Source: Rhizobium sp. LC145 | GTDB lineage: Bacteria > Pseudomonadota > Alphaproteobacteria > Rhizobiales > Rhizobiaceae | Reading direction: 5' to 3' | DNA: 64,000 nucleotides | Assembly: GCF_001005825.1 (NCBI RefSeq) | Contig: NZ_LBHV01000001.1 | Location: 372,001 to 436,000 of the forward strand | In this document: positions 48,424 through 56,721 of the stretch, piece by piece | Layout: each line of letters opens with the position of its first letter | How positions within the stretch are numbered: position 1 is the first letter of the stretch | Program-made: the position numbers and the translations under genes | The notes under the pieces: generated by a model | The model's input: only the letters and a program-made list of their open reading frames with translations | Told to the model about the DNA's origin: nothing | Database searches by the model: none

Positions 48424-48824
48424 GCCGCGCAGGCGCTGCAGAGGCCGCGGATCTCGATCGTCGTCTTGGCGGGCTTGAAGCCCTTTTGCTTCGCCCAATC
48501 GCCGAGGCGATGATCGACCGCGTGGTCGTGAAATTCGGAAACATGGCCGCAGCTTTCGCAGATGGCGAAGGCAACCGTGCCATGACCCTTGCTGCAGCAA
48601 TCGCTCTGCGCATGCGAGCAGGCAACGAAGGCGTTCAGGCTTTCGAGCCTATGGATGAGGCCGAATTCCAGCAGCTTGTCGAGGGCCCGGTAGACCTGCA
48701 GGGGGGCGCGGAAACCCTGGTCCCGAAGCCGGTCGAGGATCGTGTAGGCGCTCATCGGCGCATCGGAGCGGTTGAGCACGTCGAAGACGAGCGACTGGTT
48801 CTTGGTCAATGCCGGTGCGATCAT
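48420..48824 (-). CDS. zur: zinc uptake regulator, Fur family
   Basis: This 134-residue protein (MIAPALTKNQSLVFDVLNRS) has a winged helix (MSAYTILDRLRDQGFRAPLQ, VYRALDKLLEFGLIHRLES) and the structural zinc site CESCGH...CSACA, with the regulatory Cys/His cluster HAQSDCCSKGHG. It starts at ATG 48824, overlapping znuB by four bases. It represses znu genes when zinc is sufficient and is autoregulated through the shared operon. Confidence 0.94.
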   Translation of the reverse strand: MIAPALTKNQSLVFDVLNRSDAPMSAYTILDRLRDQGFRAPLQVYRALDKLLEFGLIHRLESLNAFVACSHAQSDCCSKGHGTVAFAICESCGHVSEFHDHAVDHRLGDWAKQKGFKPAKTTIEIRGLCSACAA

Positions 48825-49648
48825 GAGCGCACTCCCTTGTTGCCGGCCGGTTCCGTCCCGCTTTTCCCCGCCATCCAGAACAGGCTCAGAATAAAGAGGA
48901 TCAGAGCCGCAACCACGATGGATGGGCCGGAAGGCGTATCGTAGTGGAGCGATCCGAAAAGACCGCCGACCACCGCAAGCGCACCGATCAGGGATGCGAG
49001 AACGGCCATGGCCTCCGGCCCGGTGGAAAAGCGCCGCGCGGTCGCGGCGGGAATGATGAGCAGCGAGGTGATCAGCATAATGCCGACGATCTTCATGGCG
49101 ATCGCGATGGTCAGCGCCATCAGGAGCATGAAGAGAAGCCGCGTGCGTTCCGGGCTGAGGCCTTCGGCCTCGGCCACTTCCTCGCTGACCGTGGAGGCGA
49201 CGAGCGGCCGCCAGAGAAAGGCGATCGCGGCAAGCACGAAAAGCCCGCCGCCCCAGATAAGGGCGATGTCGGATCTCGTGACCGCCAGGATATCGCCGAA
49301 CAGGAAGGCGATGAGATCGATGCGCACCCAACTCATGAAGGCGACCATCACGAGGCCGATCGCGAGCGCCGAGTGGGAGAGTATGCCGAGCAGCGCGTCG
49401 GCGGAAAGCGTCTGCCGCCGCTGCAAGAGCAGGAGCAGGAGCGAGACCACCAGCGCCACCGCAAATACGGTGACCAGCAGGTTTATGTTCAGCAAGAGGG
49501 AAAGCGCGACGCCGAGCAGCGCCGAATGGGCAATGGTATCGCCGAAATAGGCCATGCGGCGCCAGACCACGAAACAACCGAGCGGCCCGGCGGTCAAGGC
49601 GACGCCGATGCCGGCAACCAGCGCGCGGGTGAAGAAATCGTCAAGCAC
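48821..49648 (-). CDS. znuB: zinc ABC transporter permease
   Basis: This 275-residue permease of the ABC-3 family starts at GTG 49648 (VLDDFFTRALVAGIGVALTA) behind GAGGGAGAGCGCC. The family signature AGPLGCFVVWRRMAYFGDTI, AHSALLGVALSLLLN is followed by about eight membrane helices. It overlaps znuC by eight bases and zur by four, giving the operon znuC-znuB-zur. Confidence 0.95.
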   Translation of the reverse strand: MLDDFFTRALVAGIGVALTAGPLGCFVVWRRMAYFGDTIAHSALLGVALSLLLNINLLVTVFAVALVVSLLLLLLQRRQTLSADALLGILSHSALAIGLVMVAFMSWVRIDLIAFLFGDILAVTRSDIALIWGGGLFVLAAIAFLWRPLVASTVSEEVAEAEGLSPERTRLLFMLLMALTIAIAMKIVGIMLITSLLIIPAATARRFSTGPEAMAVLASLIGALAVVGGLFGSLHYDTPSGPSIVVAALILFILSLFWMAGKSGTEPAGNKGVRS

Positions 49649-50531
49649 GGCGCTCTCCCTCTTTCGCATGCGCATGATGGTGGTGCTCATGGTGGTGTTC
49701 GTGGGAGTGATCGCCATGCGCGTGATGGCCGTCTTCGGGATGGCAATGATCGGTGATCGAGCCATCCTCGTGCAGCACACGGCCATCCGGAAGATGGGTA
49801 TGGTCGTGATGATGGCTGTAGACGGCGAGCGAGCGCGTATTGCCGAACAGCTTCAGGTAATCGCTGCTCTGGCTCACGGCTTCCGGCGTGCCGCGGCAGC
49901 AGACATGACCGTTGAGGCAGATCACCGTGTCGGTGCCGGCCATGACCATGTGGAGATCATGGGAGATCATCAGAATGCCGCAGCCGGTCGATTGGCGTAT
50001 GAAACGGATGAGATCGTAGAGCGCGCTTTCGCCGGCGAAATCCACGCCCTGAACCGGTTCGTCCAGGACCAGCAGATCCGGCTTGCGGGCAATCGCCCGC
50101 GCCAGCAGCGCCCGCTGAAATTCGCCGCCGGAAAGATGCCGCACCTCGGCCTCGGCAAGATGCGGAATGCCGGTGGCGGTCAATGCTGCGACAAGCTCGT
50201 TCTCCGGCAGCGGCGCGGTCAGCCGCATCAGCCGGCGGACGGTGAGCGGCATGGTCCAATCGATCGAGAGCTTCTGCGGAACATAACCGATGGTCAGCCC
50301 CGGCATCCGGGAGACCGATCCCTCATCGGCACGCAGAACGCCGATCGCAAGCTTGGCGGTGGTGGACTTGCCGGCGCCGTTCGGGCCGATGAGCGTTACC
50401 ACTTCGCCCCTGCGGATCGAAAACTCGACTCCGCGGACAAGCCACCGGCCATCCCGGCGAATGCCGGCATTGTCGAGCGATACAAGCCTGTCTTCGCCCT
50501 GGTGAGCTTCGGCTCTGTTCCTCATCAGCAT
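49641..50531 (-). CDS. znuC: zinc ABC transporter ATP-binding protein
   Basis: This 296-residue ATPase has Walker A GPNGAGKST, signature LSGGEFQRALLARA, Walker B LLVLDEPVQGVD and the H-loop ISHDLHMVM. The C-terminus is strikingly His-rich (HEHHHEHHHHAHAKEGE), a probable zinc buffer or sensor tail. ATG 50531 follows AGGAAAAAAC; ATG 50525 is an alternative. It is divergent from znuA across the Zur boxes. Confidence 0.95.
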   Translation of the reverse strand: MLMRNRAEAHQGEDRLVSLDNAGIRRDGRWLVRGVEFSIRRGEVVTLIGPNGAGKSTTAKLAIGVLRADEGSVSRMPGLTIGYVPQKLSIDWTMPLTVRRLMRLTAPLPENELVAALTATGIPHLAEAEVRHLSGGEFQRALLARAIARKPDLLVLDEPVQGVDFAGESALYDLIRFIRQSTGCGILMISHDLHMVMAGTDTVICLNGHVCCRGTPEAVSQSSDYLKLFGNTRSLAVYSHHHDHTHLPDGRVLHEDGSITDHCHPEDGHHAHGDHSHEHHHEHHHHAHAKEGERRA

Positions 50532-50585
50532 GTTTTTTCCTGGTGCTTTTTTCTTTGGGTCCAGTTGCCACCGGCTATGACACAC

Positions 50586-50622
50586 GTTATAGCATAACGC
50601 AATTGATGTAATAACATTACAT
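50586..50622. promoter_or_regulatory. two candidate Zur boxes between znuC and znuA
   Basis: GTTATAGCATAAC (50586-50598) and ATGTAATAACATTACAT (50606-50622) are both perfect dyads around a 3-nt centre, similar to alphaproteobacterial Zur operators. They lie between divergent znuCB-zur and znuA and would repress both. Confidence 0.75.
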
Positions 50623-50645
50623 TCCACATGCAAGGAAGACCTGCC

Positions 50646-51638
50646 ATGAAAAACGCCTCCCTCCTGCTCCTCTCCTCGGCCGCGTTTCTCGCCGCAAATG
50701 CCGCGATCGCCGCACCGGATGTGGTCGTTTCGATCAAGCCGATCCATTCGCTGGTAGCTTCGATCATGCAAGGCGTGGGCGAGCCGAAGCTGATCGTCGA
50801 TGGAGCAGCTTCGCCGCATACCTTCACCTTGAAGCCCTCCAACGCGCAGCAACTGGAGAAGGCGGAGGTGATCTTCTGGATCGGCCCCGGCATGGAAGCC
50901 TTCCTCGAAAAGCCGCTGGAAGCCCTGGGCAGCAAGGCAACGGTGGTGGAACTGGAGGACGCGCCTGGCCTGGAAAAGCTTCCCTTCCGCGAAGGCGGGG
51001 CTTTCGAGGCGCATGACCATGGCGACGGGCACGGACATGAGCACGGCGAGCACGAGCATGAACATGCCGAAGGCGAAGGGCATGAAGGACATGGGCATGA
51101 AGGGCACGACCACGGCGCCTTCGATACCCATCTCTGGCTGGACCCGATGAACGCCAAGGCGATCGCCGCCGAGATCGAAAAGACGCTCGTCTCCGCCGAT
51201 CCGGAAAATGCCGCTACCTATCAGGCCAATGCGGCAGCCCTGATGCAGAAGATCGACACGCTGGACACGGAACTGAAGGCGACTGTCGAACCGGTCAAGG
51301 ACAAGCCCTTCGTCGTCTTCCACGACGCCTATCAGTATTTCGAACACCGCTACGGCGTGAAGGTGGCCGGTTCGATCACGGTGAGCCCGGAAACGATGCC
51401 GGGCGCCGACCGCATCAGCCAGATCCACAAGAAGGTGACGGAACTCGGCGCCACCTGCGTCTTCGCCGAACCGCAATTCGAGCCGAAGCTGGTCGCGGTA
51501 GTGACGGAGGGAACGCCCGCCAAATCCGGCACGCTCGATCCGGAAGCGGCAACGCTCACCGCTGGTCCGGACCTCTATTTCGATATGATGCGCGGTATCG
51601 CCACCTCGATGAAAACCTGCCTTTCGCAGGGCTCCTAA
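50646..51638 (+). CDS. znuA: zinc ABC transporter substrate-binding protein
   Basis: This 330-residue periplasmic protein starts at ATG 50646 (MKNASLLLLSSAAFLAANAA, signal peptide) behind CAAGGAAGACCTGCC. Cluster A-I features are the zinc-ligand His in DGAASPHTFTLKPSNAQQLE, the His/Asp/Glu-rich loop (HDHGDGHGHEHGEHEHEHAE), FDTHLWLDPMNAKAIA and the last His in VVFHDAYQYFEHRYGV. It delivers zinc to ZnuBC. Confidence 0.97.
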   Translation: MKNASLLLLSSAAFLAANAAIAAPDVVVSIKPIHSLVASIMQGVGEPKLIVDGAASPHTFTLKPSNAQQLEKAEVIFWIGPGMEAFLEKPLEALGSKATVVELEDAPGLEKLPFREGGAFEAHDHGDGHGHEHGEHEHEHAEGEGHEGHGHEGHDHGAFDTHLWLDPMNAKAIAAEIEKTLVSADPENAATYQANAAALMQKIDTLDTELKATVEPVKDKPFVVFHDAYQYFEHRYGVKVAGSITVSPETMPGADRISQIHKKVTELGATCVFAEPQFEPKLVAVVTEGTPAKSGTLDPEAATLTAGPDLYFDMMRGIATSMKTCLSQGS

Positions 51639-51651
51639 GAGACGAACCGGG

Positions 51652-51675
51652 AAAGGCGGATATTTCCGCCTTTTT
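51652..51675 (+). terminator. rho-independent terminator after znuA
   Basis: AAAGGCGGA-TAT-TTCCGCCTTTTT is a strong stem followed by T's, 13 bp after the znuA stop. Confidence 0.85.
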
Positions 51676-51688
51676 CAATCACCTTGAA

Positions 51689-51703
51689 TGTTACGTTATA
51701 ACA
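51689..51703. promoter_or_regulatory. candidate Zur box before the COG0523 gene
   Basis: TGTTACGTTATAACA has arms TGTTA/TAACA and the same TTATAAC element as the znu boxes. It lies 17 bp before the ATG at 51720, so the GTPase gene is probably repressed by Zur. Confidence 0.65.
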
Positions 51704-51719
51704 ATACGAAAGGCATGAA

Positions 51720-52925
51720 ATGCTCGAGAAGCTACCGGTCACCGTTCTCTCCGGCTTCCTGGGAGCCGGCAAGACGACGCTGCTCAACCACATCCTCGGC
51801 AACCGCGACGGTCTTCGCGTCGCCGTCATCGTCAACGACATGAGCGAGGTGAATATCGACGCGGCGCTGGTGCGCGACGGCGGCGCCGATCTCTCCCGCA
51901 CTGAAGAACAGCTCGTGGAGATGACCAATGGCTGCATCTGCTGCACGCTGCGCGACGATCTGTTGAAGGAAGTCCGTCAATTGGCGGAGCAGAAGCGTTT
52001 CGATTACCTGCTGATCGAATCCACCGGGATCGCCGAGCCCCTGCCCGTCGCCGCGACTTTCGAATTCCGCGATGAAAACGGCGAGAGCCTTTCCGATGTG
52101 GCGCGCCTCGACACGATGGTGACGGTCGTCGATACCGCCAATCTGCTGAAGGATTACGGCTCGGCGGATTTCCTGGCGGATCGCGGCGAAACCGCAGGCG
52201 ACGGCGACAACCGCACCCTGGTAGATCTTCTGGTCGAGCAGATCGAATTCGCCGATGTCGTCGTGCTCAACAAGGTATCGGCCGCCTCCCCCGACGAGCT
52301 GGATGCCGCCCGCAAGATCGTCGCCGGCCTCAATCCGGATGCGAGCATTGTCGAAACCGATTTCGGCAAGGTCGCGCCGAGAGTCCTTCTCGGAACCGGC
52401 CTTTTCGATTTCGCCAAGGCGGAGACCCACCCACTCTGGTTCAAGGAGTTGCACGGCTTCAAGGATCATGTGCCGGAAACAGAGGAATACGGAATCCGCT
52501 CCTTCGTCTACCGCGCCCGGCGGCCGTTCGATCCGGCGAAGTTCCACGATTTCGTGCAGCGGTCGTGGCCAGGCGTCATCCGCGCCAAGGGTTTCTTCTG
52601 GCTGGCGACGCGGCCCTATCATGTAGGCGAGATCAGCCAGGCTGGCGCGCTGGTACGGACCCAGAAGCTCGGCATCTGGTGGGACGCGGTTCCGAAGGAA
52701 AGATGGCCGCAGGACGAGGAGTTCCGCGAAGGGCTGGCGCGCTATCTCGACCCCGTCTGGGGCGATCGGCGGCAGGAGATCGTCTTCATCGGAGCGGACC
52801 CGATGAGCGAGGCCGCGATCCGGGCCGAGCTCGATGCCTGTCTGATTGGGGCCGACAAATTCCAGCCGGACCGCTGGCGGGATCTGCCCGATCCCTTCGC
52901 TTCCTGGAACCGACAGGCGGCGTAA
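51720..52925 (+). CDS. COG0523/ZigA-type zinc chaperone GTPase
   Basis: This is a 401-residue G3E GTPase: Walker [15 protein letters not shown], the metal-binding [10 protein letters not shown] motif, [15 protein letters not shown] (Walker B region), and NKVSAAS (base recognition). The C-terminal CobW_C domain contains [18 protein letters not shown]. Members under Zur control hand zinc to metalloproteins in zinc starvation. ATG 51720 is used (GAAAGGC upstream). The following 52926-53020 ends in a large GC hairpin. Confidence 0.93.
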   Translation: MLEKLPVTVLSGFLGAGKTTLLNHILGNRDGLRVAVIVNDMSEVNIDAALVRDGGADLSRTEEQLVEMTNGCICCTLRDDLLKEVRQLAEQKRFDYLLIESTGIAEPLPVAATFEFRDENGESLSDVARLDTMVTVVDTANLLKDYGSADFLADRGETAGDGDNRTLVDLLVEQIEFADVVVLNKVSAASPDELDAARKIVAGLNPDASIVETDFGKVAPRVLLGTGLFDFAKAETHPLWFKELHGFKDHVPETEEYGIRSFVYRARRPFDPAKFHDFVQRSWPGVIRAKGFFWLATRPYHVGEISQAGALVRTQKLGIWWDAVPKERWPQDEEFREGLARYLDPVWGDRRQEIVFIGADPMSEAAIRAELDACLIGADKFQPDRWRDLPDPFASWNRQAA

Positions 52926-52974
52926 TCAGATTTTCAGAGGCATGCCCGCCGCAACGCAGAGCGGTGGCTTGCTT

Positions 52975-53013
52975 GGCCTGCGGGCGGGGCAAAGCCCTCT
53001 CCGCCCGCAGGCC
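52975..53013. terminator. bidirectional hairpin between convergent genes
   Basis: GGCCTGCGGGCGG (52975-52987) and CCGCCCGCAGGCC (53001-53013) are perfect 13-bp arms. It lies between the stops of the GTPase and RcnB-like genes; there is no T-run on either strand. Confidence 0.65.
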
Positions 53014-53020
53014 AATCCCA

Positions 53021-53365
53021 TTACCGGCCAGCGATAATGCTGGCGATGACGCCCGACGTGATGCCGACAAGCAGGAAGTCGTTATCGGCCCTGACCCAGC
53101 GATAGCCGCGCGGAGGCGCCGACAGGCGATAGCGGCGATAATCGCGGATTTCGGCCATGCGGCGGCGCTCGGCGGCCGTCATGCGGTGACCCTTGCTCCA
53201 GCGATGCTTCCTGACGACCTTCTTCTCGATGGTAACCGAGCGTTCGACATGCCGGCCGCGATCGCGGTCACGACCGTGGTCGCGGTAACGTTCCTGTGCC
53301 TGGGCCTCGGCCAGCGGAGCGGCCAGAACGGTGGCGGTGAGCAATACGGCGAAGAGCTTTTTCAT
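53021..53365 (-). CDS. RcnB-family periplasmic protein
   Basis: This 114-residue protein has a signal peptide (MKKLFAVLLTATVLAAPLAE), an Arg/His/Asp-rich middle (RYRDHGRDRDRGRHVERSV) and the RcnB ending RLSAPPRGYRWVRADNDFLL, VGITSGVIASIIAGR. RcnB tunes nickel/cobalt export in enterobacteria; rhizobia have many paralogs of uncertain function. ATG 53365 follows AGAGGAATCGCCCC. Confidence 0.88.
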   Translation of the reverse strand: MKKLFAVLLTATVLAAPLAEAQAQERYRDHGRDRDRGRHVERSVTIEKKVVRKHRWSKGHRMTAAERRRMAEIRDYRRYRLSAPPRGYRWVRADNDFLLVGITSGVIASIIAGR

Positions 53366-53513
53366 GGGGCGATTCCTCTTTTGAACACGCCCCGAAACTA
53401 TGGTCGAATTGGTGAACCGGAACTGAACGGTTCGATTACATTTTCGTAATGAAATTAATCCGTTTCAGCGGGTTTTTCGTGTGGCTCGCATAGTCGAACC
53501 GATGTGGATCAAG

Positions 53514-53635
53514 CCCCTCATCCGGCTGCCGCCACCTTCTCCCCGTCCTGACGGGGAGAAGGGATTCGTGGCACCGTCAGTGCTCCAGCCTCCTTCTCCC
53601 CGTGAACGGGGAGAAGGTCCCGGCAGGGGGATGAG
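53514..53635. repeat. RIME-like intergenic palindromic element
   Basis: CCCCTCATCCGGCTGCCG...ends in GGCAGGGGGATGAG, enclosing two hairpins CTTCTCCCCGTC-CTGACGGGGAGAAG and CTTCTCCCCGTGAACGGGGAGAAG. This two-palindrome structure is that of Rhizobium intergenic mosaic elements. It lies between the RcnB and aldo/keto reductase genes. Confidence 0.8.
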
Positions 53636-53655
53636 CGGCCCCTAAATTTTGAGCT

Positions 53656-54705
<1,050 letters not shown>

Positions 54706-54773
54706 GGACCTCTCCCTTCAATGAAAAACGCGCGGGCGAGGAGCCCGCGCGGGGACAATATCGCCTCGACCGT

Positions 54774-55907
54774 TTACTTCAAGAGCGCAAGCGCTTCCTC
54801 GATGCCGAGGGCGGCGGGCTGGGTGCAGGTGGTCGAAAGCTCGATGAAGCGATGCTCCTCGCCCGATTTCAAGATCGAGGTCATGACATCGACGCCGTGC
54901 AGGGCCCGATCGAGCGAGCAGCGGGCATCGCGGCCCTCGATGATCGCCACCGCCATGTCGGCAAGGCCGGCCGTGCGGTAGTTGGCGCGCGGCCCCTGCG
55001 GGCTTTCCTGGTTGAACTTGCCGAAGGGATGATCCCAAGGCTCCAGCGGCTGGATATCCTTGTTGCGGCCGCTCGCTTCCACCACGCCGCCGAAGAAGTT
55101 CGGGTCCGGCACGAAGAGCGAGCCGTCGGTGCCGTAGAGCTCCATATTGGCATGGCGATGCGACCAGACATCCCAGCTCGCGGAGAGCGTGACGGTGGCG
55201 CCGTTTGCAAATTCCAGGAGAGCATGGATATCGGTCGGGGTCTCGACCGGTATCTCCTGGCCCTTCAAGGGCTCGCTGGTGATGGTGCGGGTCTTGCGCG
55301 CCATGGAGGTGAGCGCCCCCACCCGCTTCACCGGGCCGATCAGGTTGACGAGATTGGCGATGTAATACGGCCCGAGATCGAGGATCGGCCCGCCGCCTTC
55401 GAGGAAGAAGAAGCCGGGATTGGGGTGCCACATCTCCATGCCGGGGCTCATCACATGGCAGGTGCCGGAGGTGATGCGCCCGACGCCGCCCTGATCGATA
55501 TAGTTGCGGGCGAGCTGGTGCGCGCCGCCGAGGAAGGTATCCGGCGCGCAGCCGACGGACAGCCCCTTTTCCTTCGCGAGCTTCTGCAGCGCCTTGCCCT
55601 CTTCGAGCGTGACGGTGAGCGGCTTTTCCGAATAGACATGCTTTCCGGCCTCCAGGATCGCCCTGGAGACGGAGAAATGGGCCGCCGGTATCGTCAGGTT
55701 GACGATCAGATCGATCTCGTCATTGGCGAGAAGCTCGTCGATCGTCTGGGCCTTGACCCCGTATTCCTGGGCTCGCAGCTCGGCCGCCTCGCGGTTGAGG
55801 TCGGCGCAGGCGAGCACCTTGAGCCCCTTGAAGAGCGGCGAGAGCGCGAAATAGGTGGTGGAAATGTTGCCGCATCCGATGATGCCGACGCCTAGTTCCC
55901 TTGGCAT
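54774..55907 (-). CDS. Gfo/Idh/MocA-family oxidoreductase
   Basis: This 377-residue NAD(P)-dependent sugar dehydrogenase has the Rossmann start VGIIGCGNISTTYFALSPLF, the EKP motif in GKHVYSEKPLTVTLEEG, and GPILDLGPYYIANLVNLIGP in the C-terminal domain. It follows the isomerase gene by 24 bp and likely oxidises a sugar or its keto form in the same catabolic path. Confidence 0.93.
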   Translation of the reverse strand: MPRELGVGIIGCGNISTTYFALSPLFKGLKVLACADLNREAAELRAQEYGVKAQTIDELLANDEIDLIVNLTIPAAHFSVSRAILEAGKHVYSEKPLTVTLEEGKALQKLAKEKGLSVGCAPDTFLGGAHQLARNYIDQGGVGRITSGTCHVMSPGMEMWHPNPGFFFLEGGGPILDLGPYYIANLVNLIGPVKRVGALTSMARKTRTITSEPLKGQEIPVETPTDIHALLEFANGATVTLSASWDVWSHRHANMELYGTDGSLFVPDPNFFGGVVEASGRNKDIQPLEPWDHPFGKFNQESPQGPRANYRTAGLADMAVAIIEGRDARCSLDRALHGVDVMTSILKSGEEHRFIELSTTCTQPAALGIEEALALLK

Positions 55908-55931
55908 GGAAGACTCCGGAATTTCTTGAGA

Positions 55932-56693
55932 TCAATAGGACTTGAAGGAAGCGATGGAGCGGGTGACGAGCCGATCGAGATCGTTCGGGTTGTCGTGTTC
56001 GAGGACGTAGTGCCGGGCCGACATCCTTGCGAGCGCGCCCATCAGATCCTTCCACGGCACGGTGCCATGGCCAAGATCGGCCCAGCCGTCCTCATCCTTG
56101 TTCTCGCCGGCGGGCGCGATGTCCTTCACATGCACCGCCGTGATGCGGCTGCCGTAGCGCTCGATCCAGGCGAAGGGATCGGCATTGCCGCGGATGATCC
56201 AGGCGATATCCGCCTCCCAGGAGAGATCGGGGCCGCCGGCAAGGATCTGCTCCTGCGGCGTCGAACCATCCTCGAGTTTCTGGAATTCGAAATCGTGATT
56301 GTGCCAGCCGAACGTGTAGCCGGCATCCTGATAACGCTTGCCGGCTTCCTGCAACCGCTTGCCGAAATCGAACCAGCCCTTGGCGCCGCTCGGCCGCTGG
56401 TCGGGCAAGAGATAGGGGCAATAGATCGCCTCGATGCCGAGCGTCTTGGCGACGAGGAGCGCCTGGGCCGGTTCCTTTTCGAGCATGTCCAGGCCGAAAT
56501 GGCCGGTCGGCATGGTGAGCCCGTTGCGGTCGAGTTCGGCCTTCAGCGATTTCAGCGAAGCTTCGTCCAGCGTGGCGTAGATACCGCCATAGCCTTCCAC
56601 CTGCTTGTAGCCGTTCCGCGCCAGAAGCGGCAGCACATCGGAAAGCGGGGGAAAATTGCGGGCGCTGTAAAGTTGAAAACCAAGGGTCGTCAT
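55932..56693 (-). CDS. sugar phosphate isomerase/epimerase (AP endonuclease 2 fold)
   Basis: This 253-residue TIM-barrel protein starts at ATG 56693 (MTTLGFQLYSARNFPPLSDV); two more ATG codons immediately precede it, with AAGGAG seven bases before this one. Features are NGYKQVEGYGGIYATLDE, YTFGWHNHDFEFQKLEDGST and VHVKDIAPAGENKDEDGWAD, the metal-binding Glu/His/Asp set of the IolE/xylose-isomerase-like family. It is paired with the Gfo/Idh/MocA gene, a frequent partnership. Confidence 0.92.
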   Translation of the reverse strand: MTTLGFQLYSARNFPPLSDVLPLLARNGYKQVEGYGGIYATLDEASLKSLKAELDRNGLTMPTGHFGLDMLEKEPAQALLVAKTLGIEAIYCPYLLPDQRPSGAKGWFDFGKRLQEAGKRYQDAGYTFGWHNHDFEFQKLEDGSTPQEQILAGGPDLSWEADIAWIIRGNADPFAWIERYGSRITAVHVKDIAPAGENKDEDGWADLGHGTVPWKDLMGALARMSARHYVLEHDNPNDLDRLVTRSIASFKSY

Positions 56694-56721
56694 CATCATT
56701 CTCCTTCGGGCAAAAGAAAAC

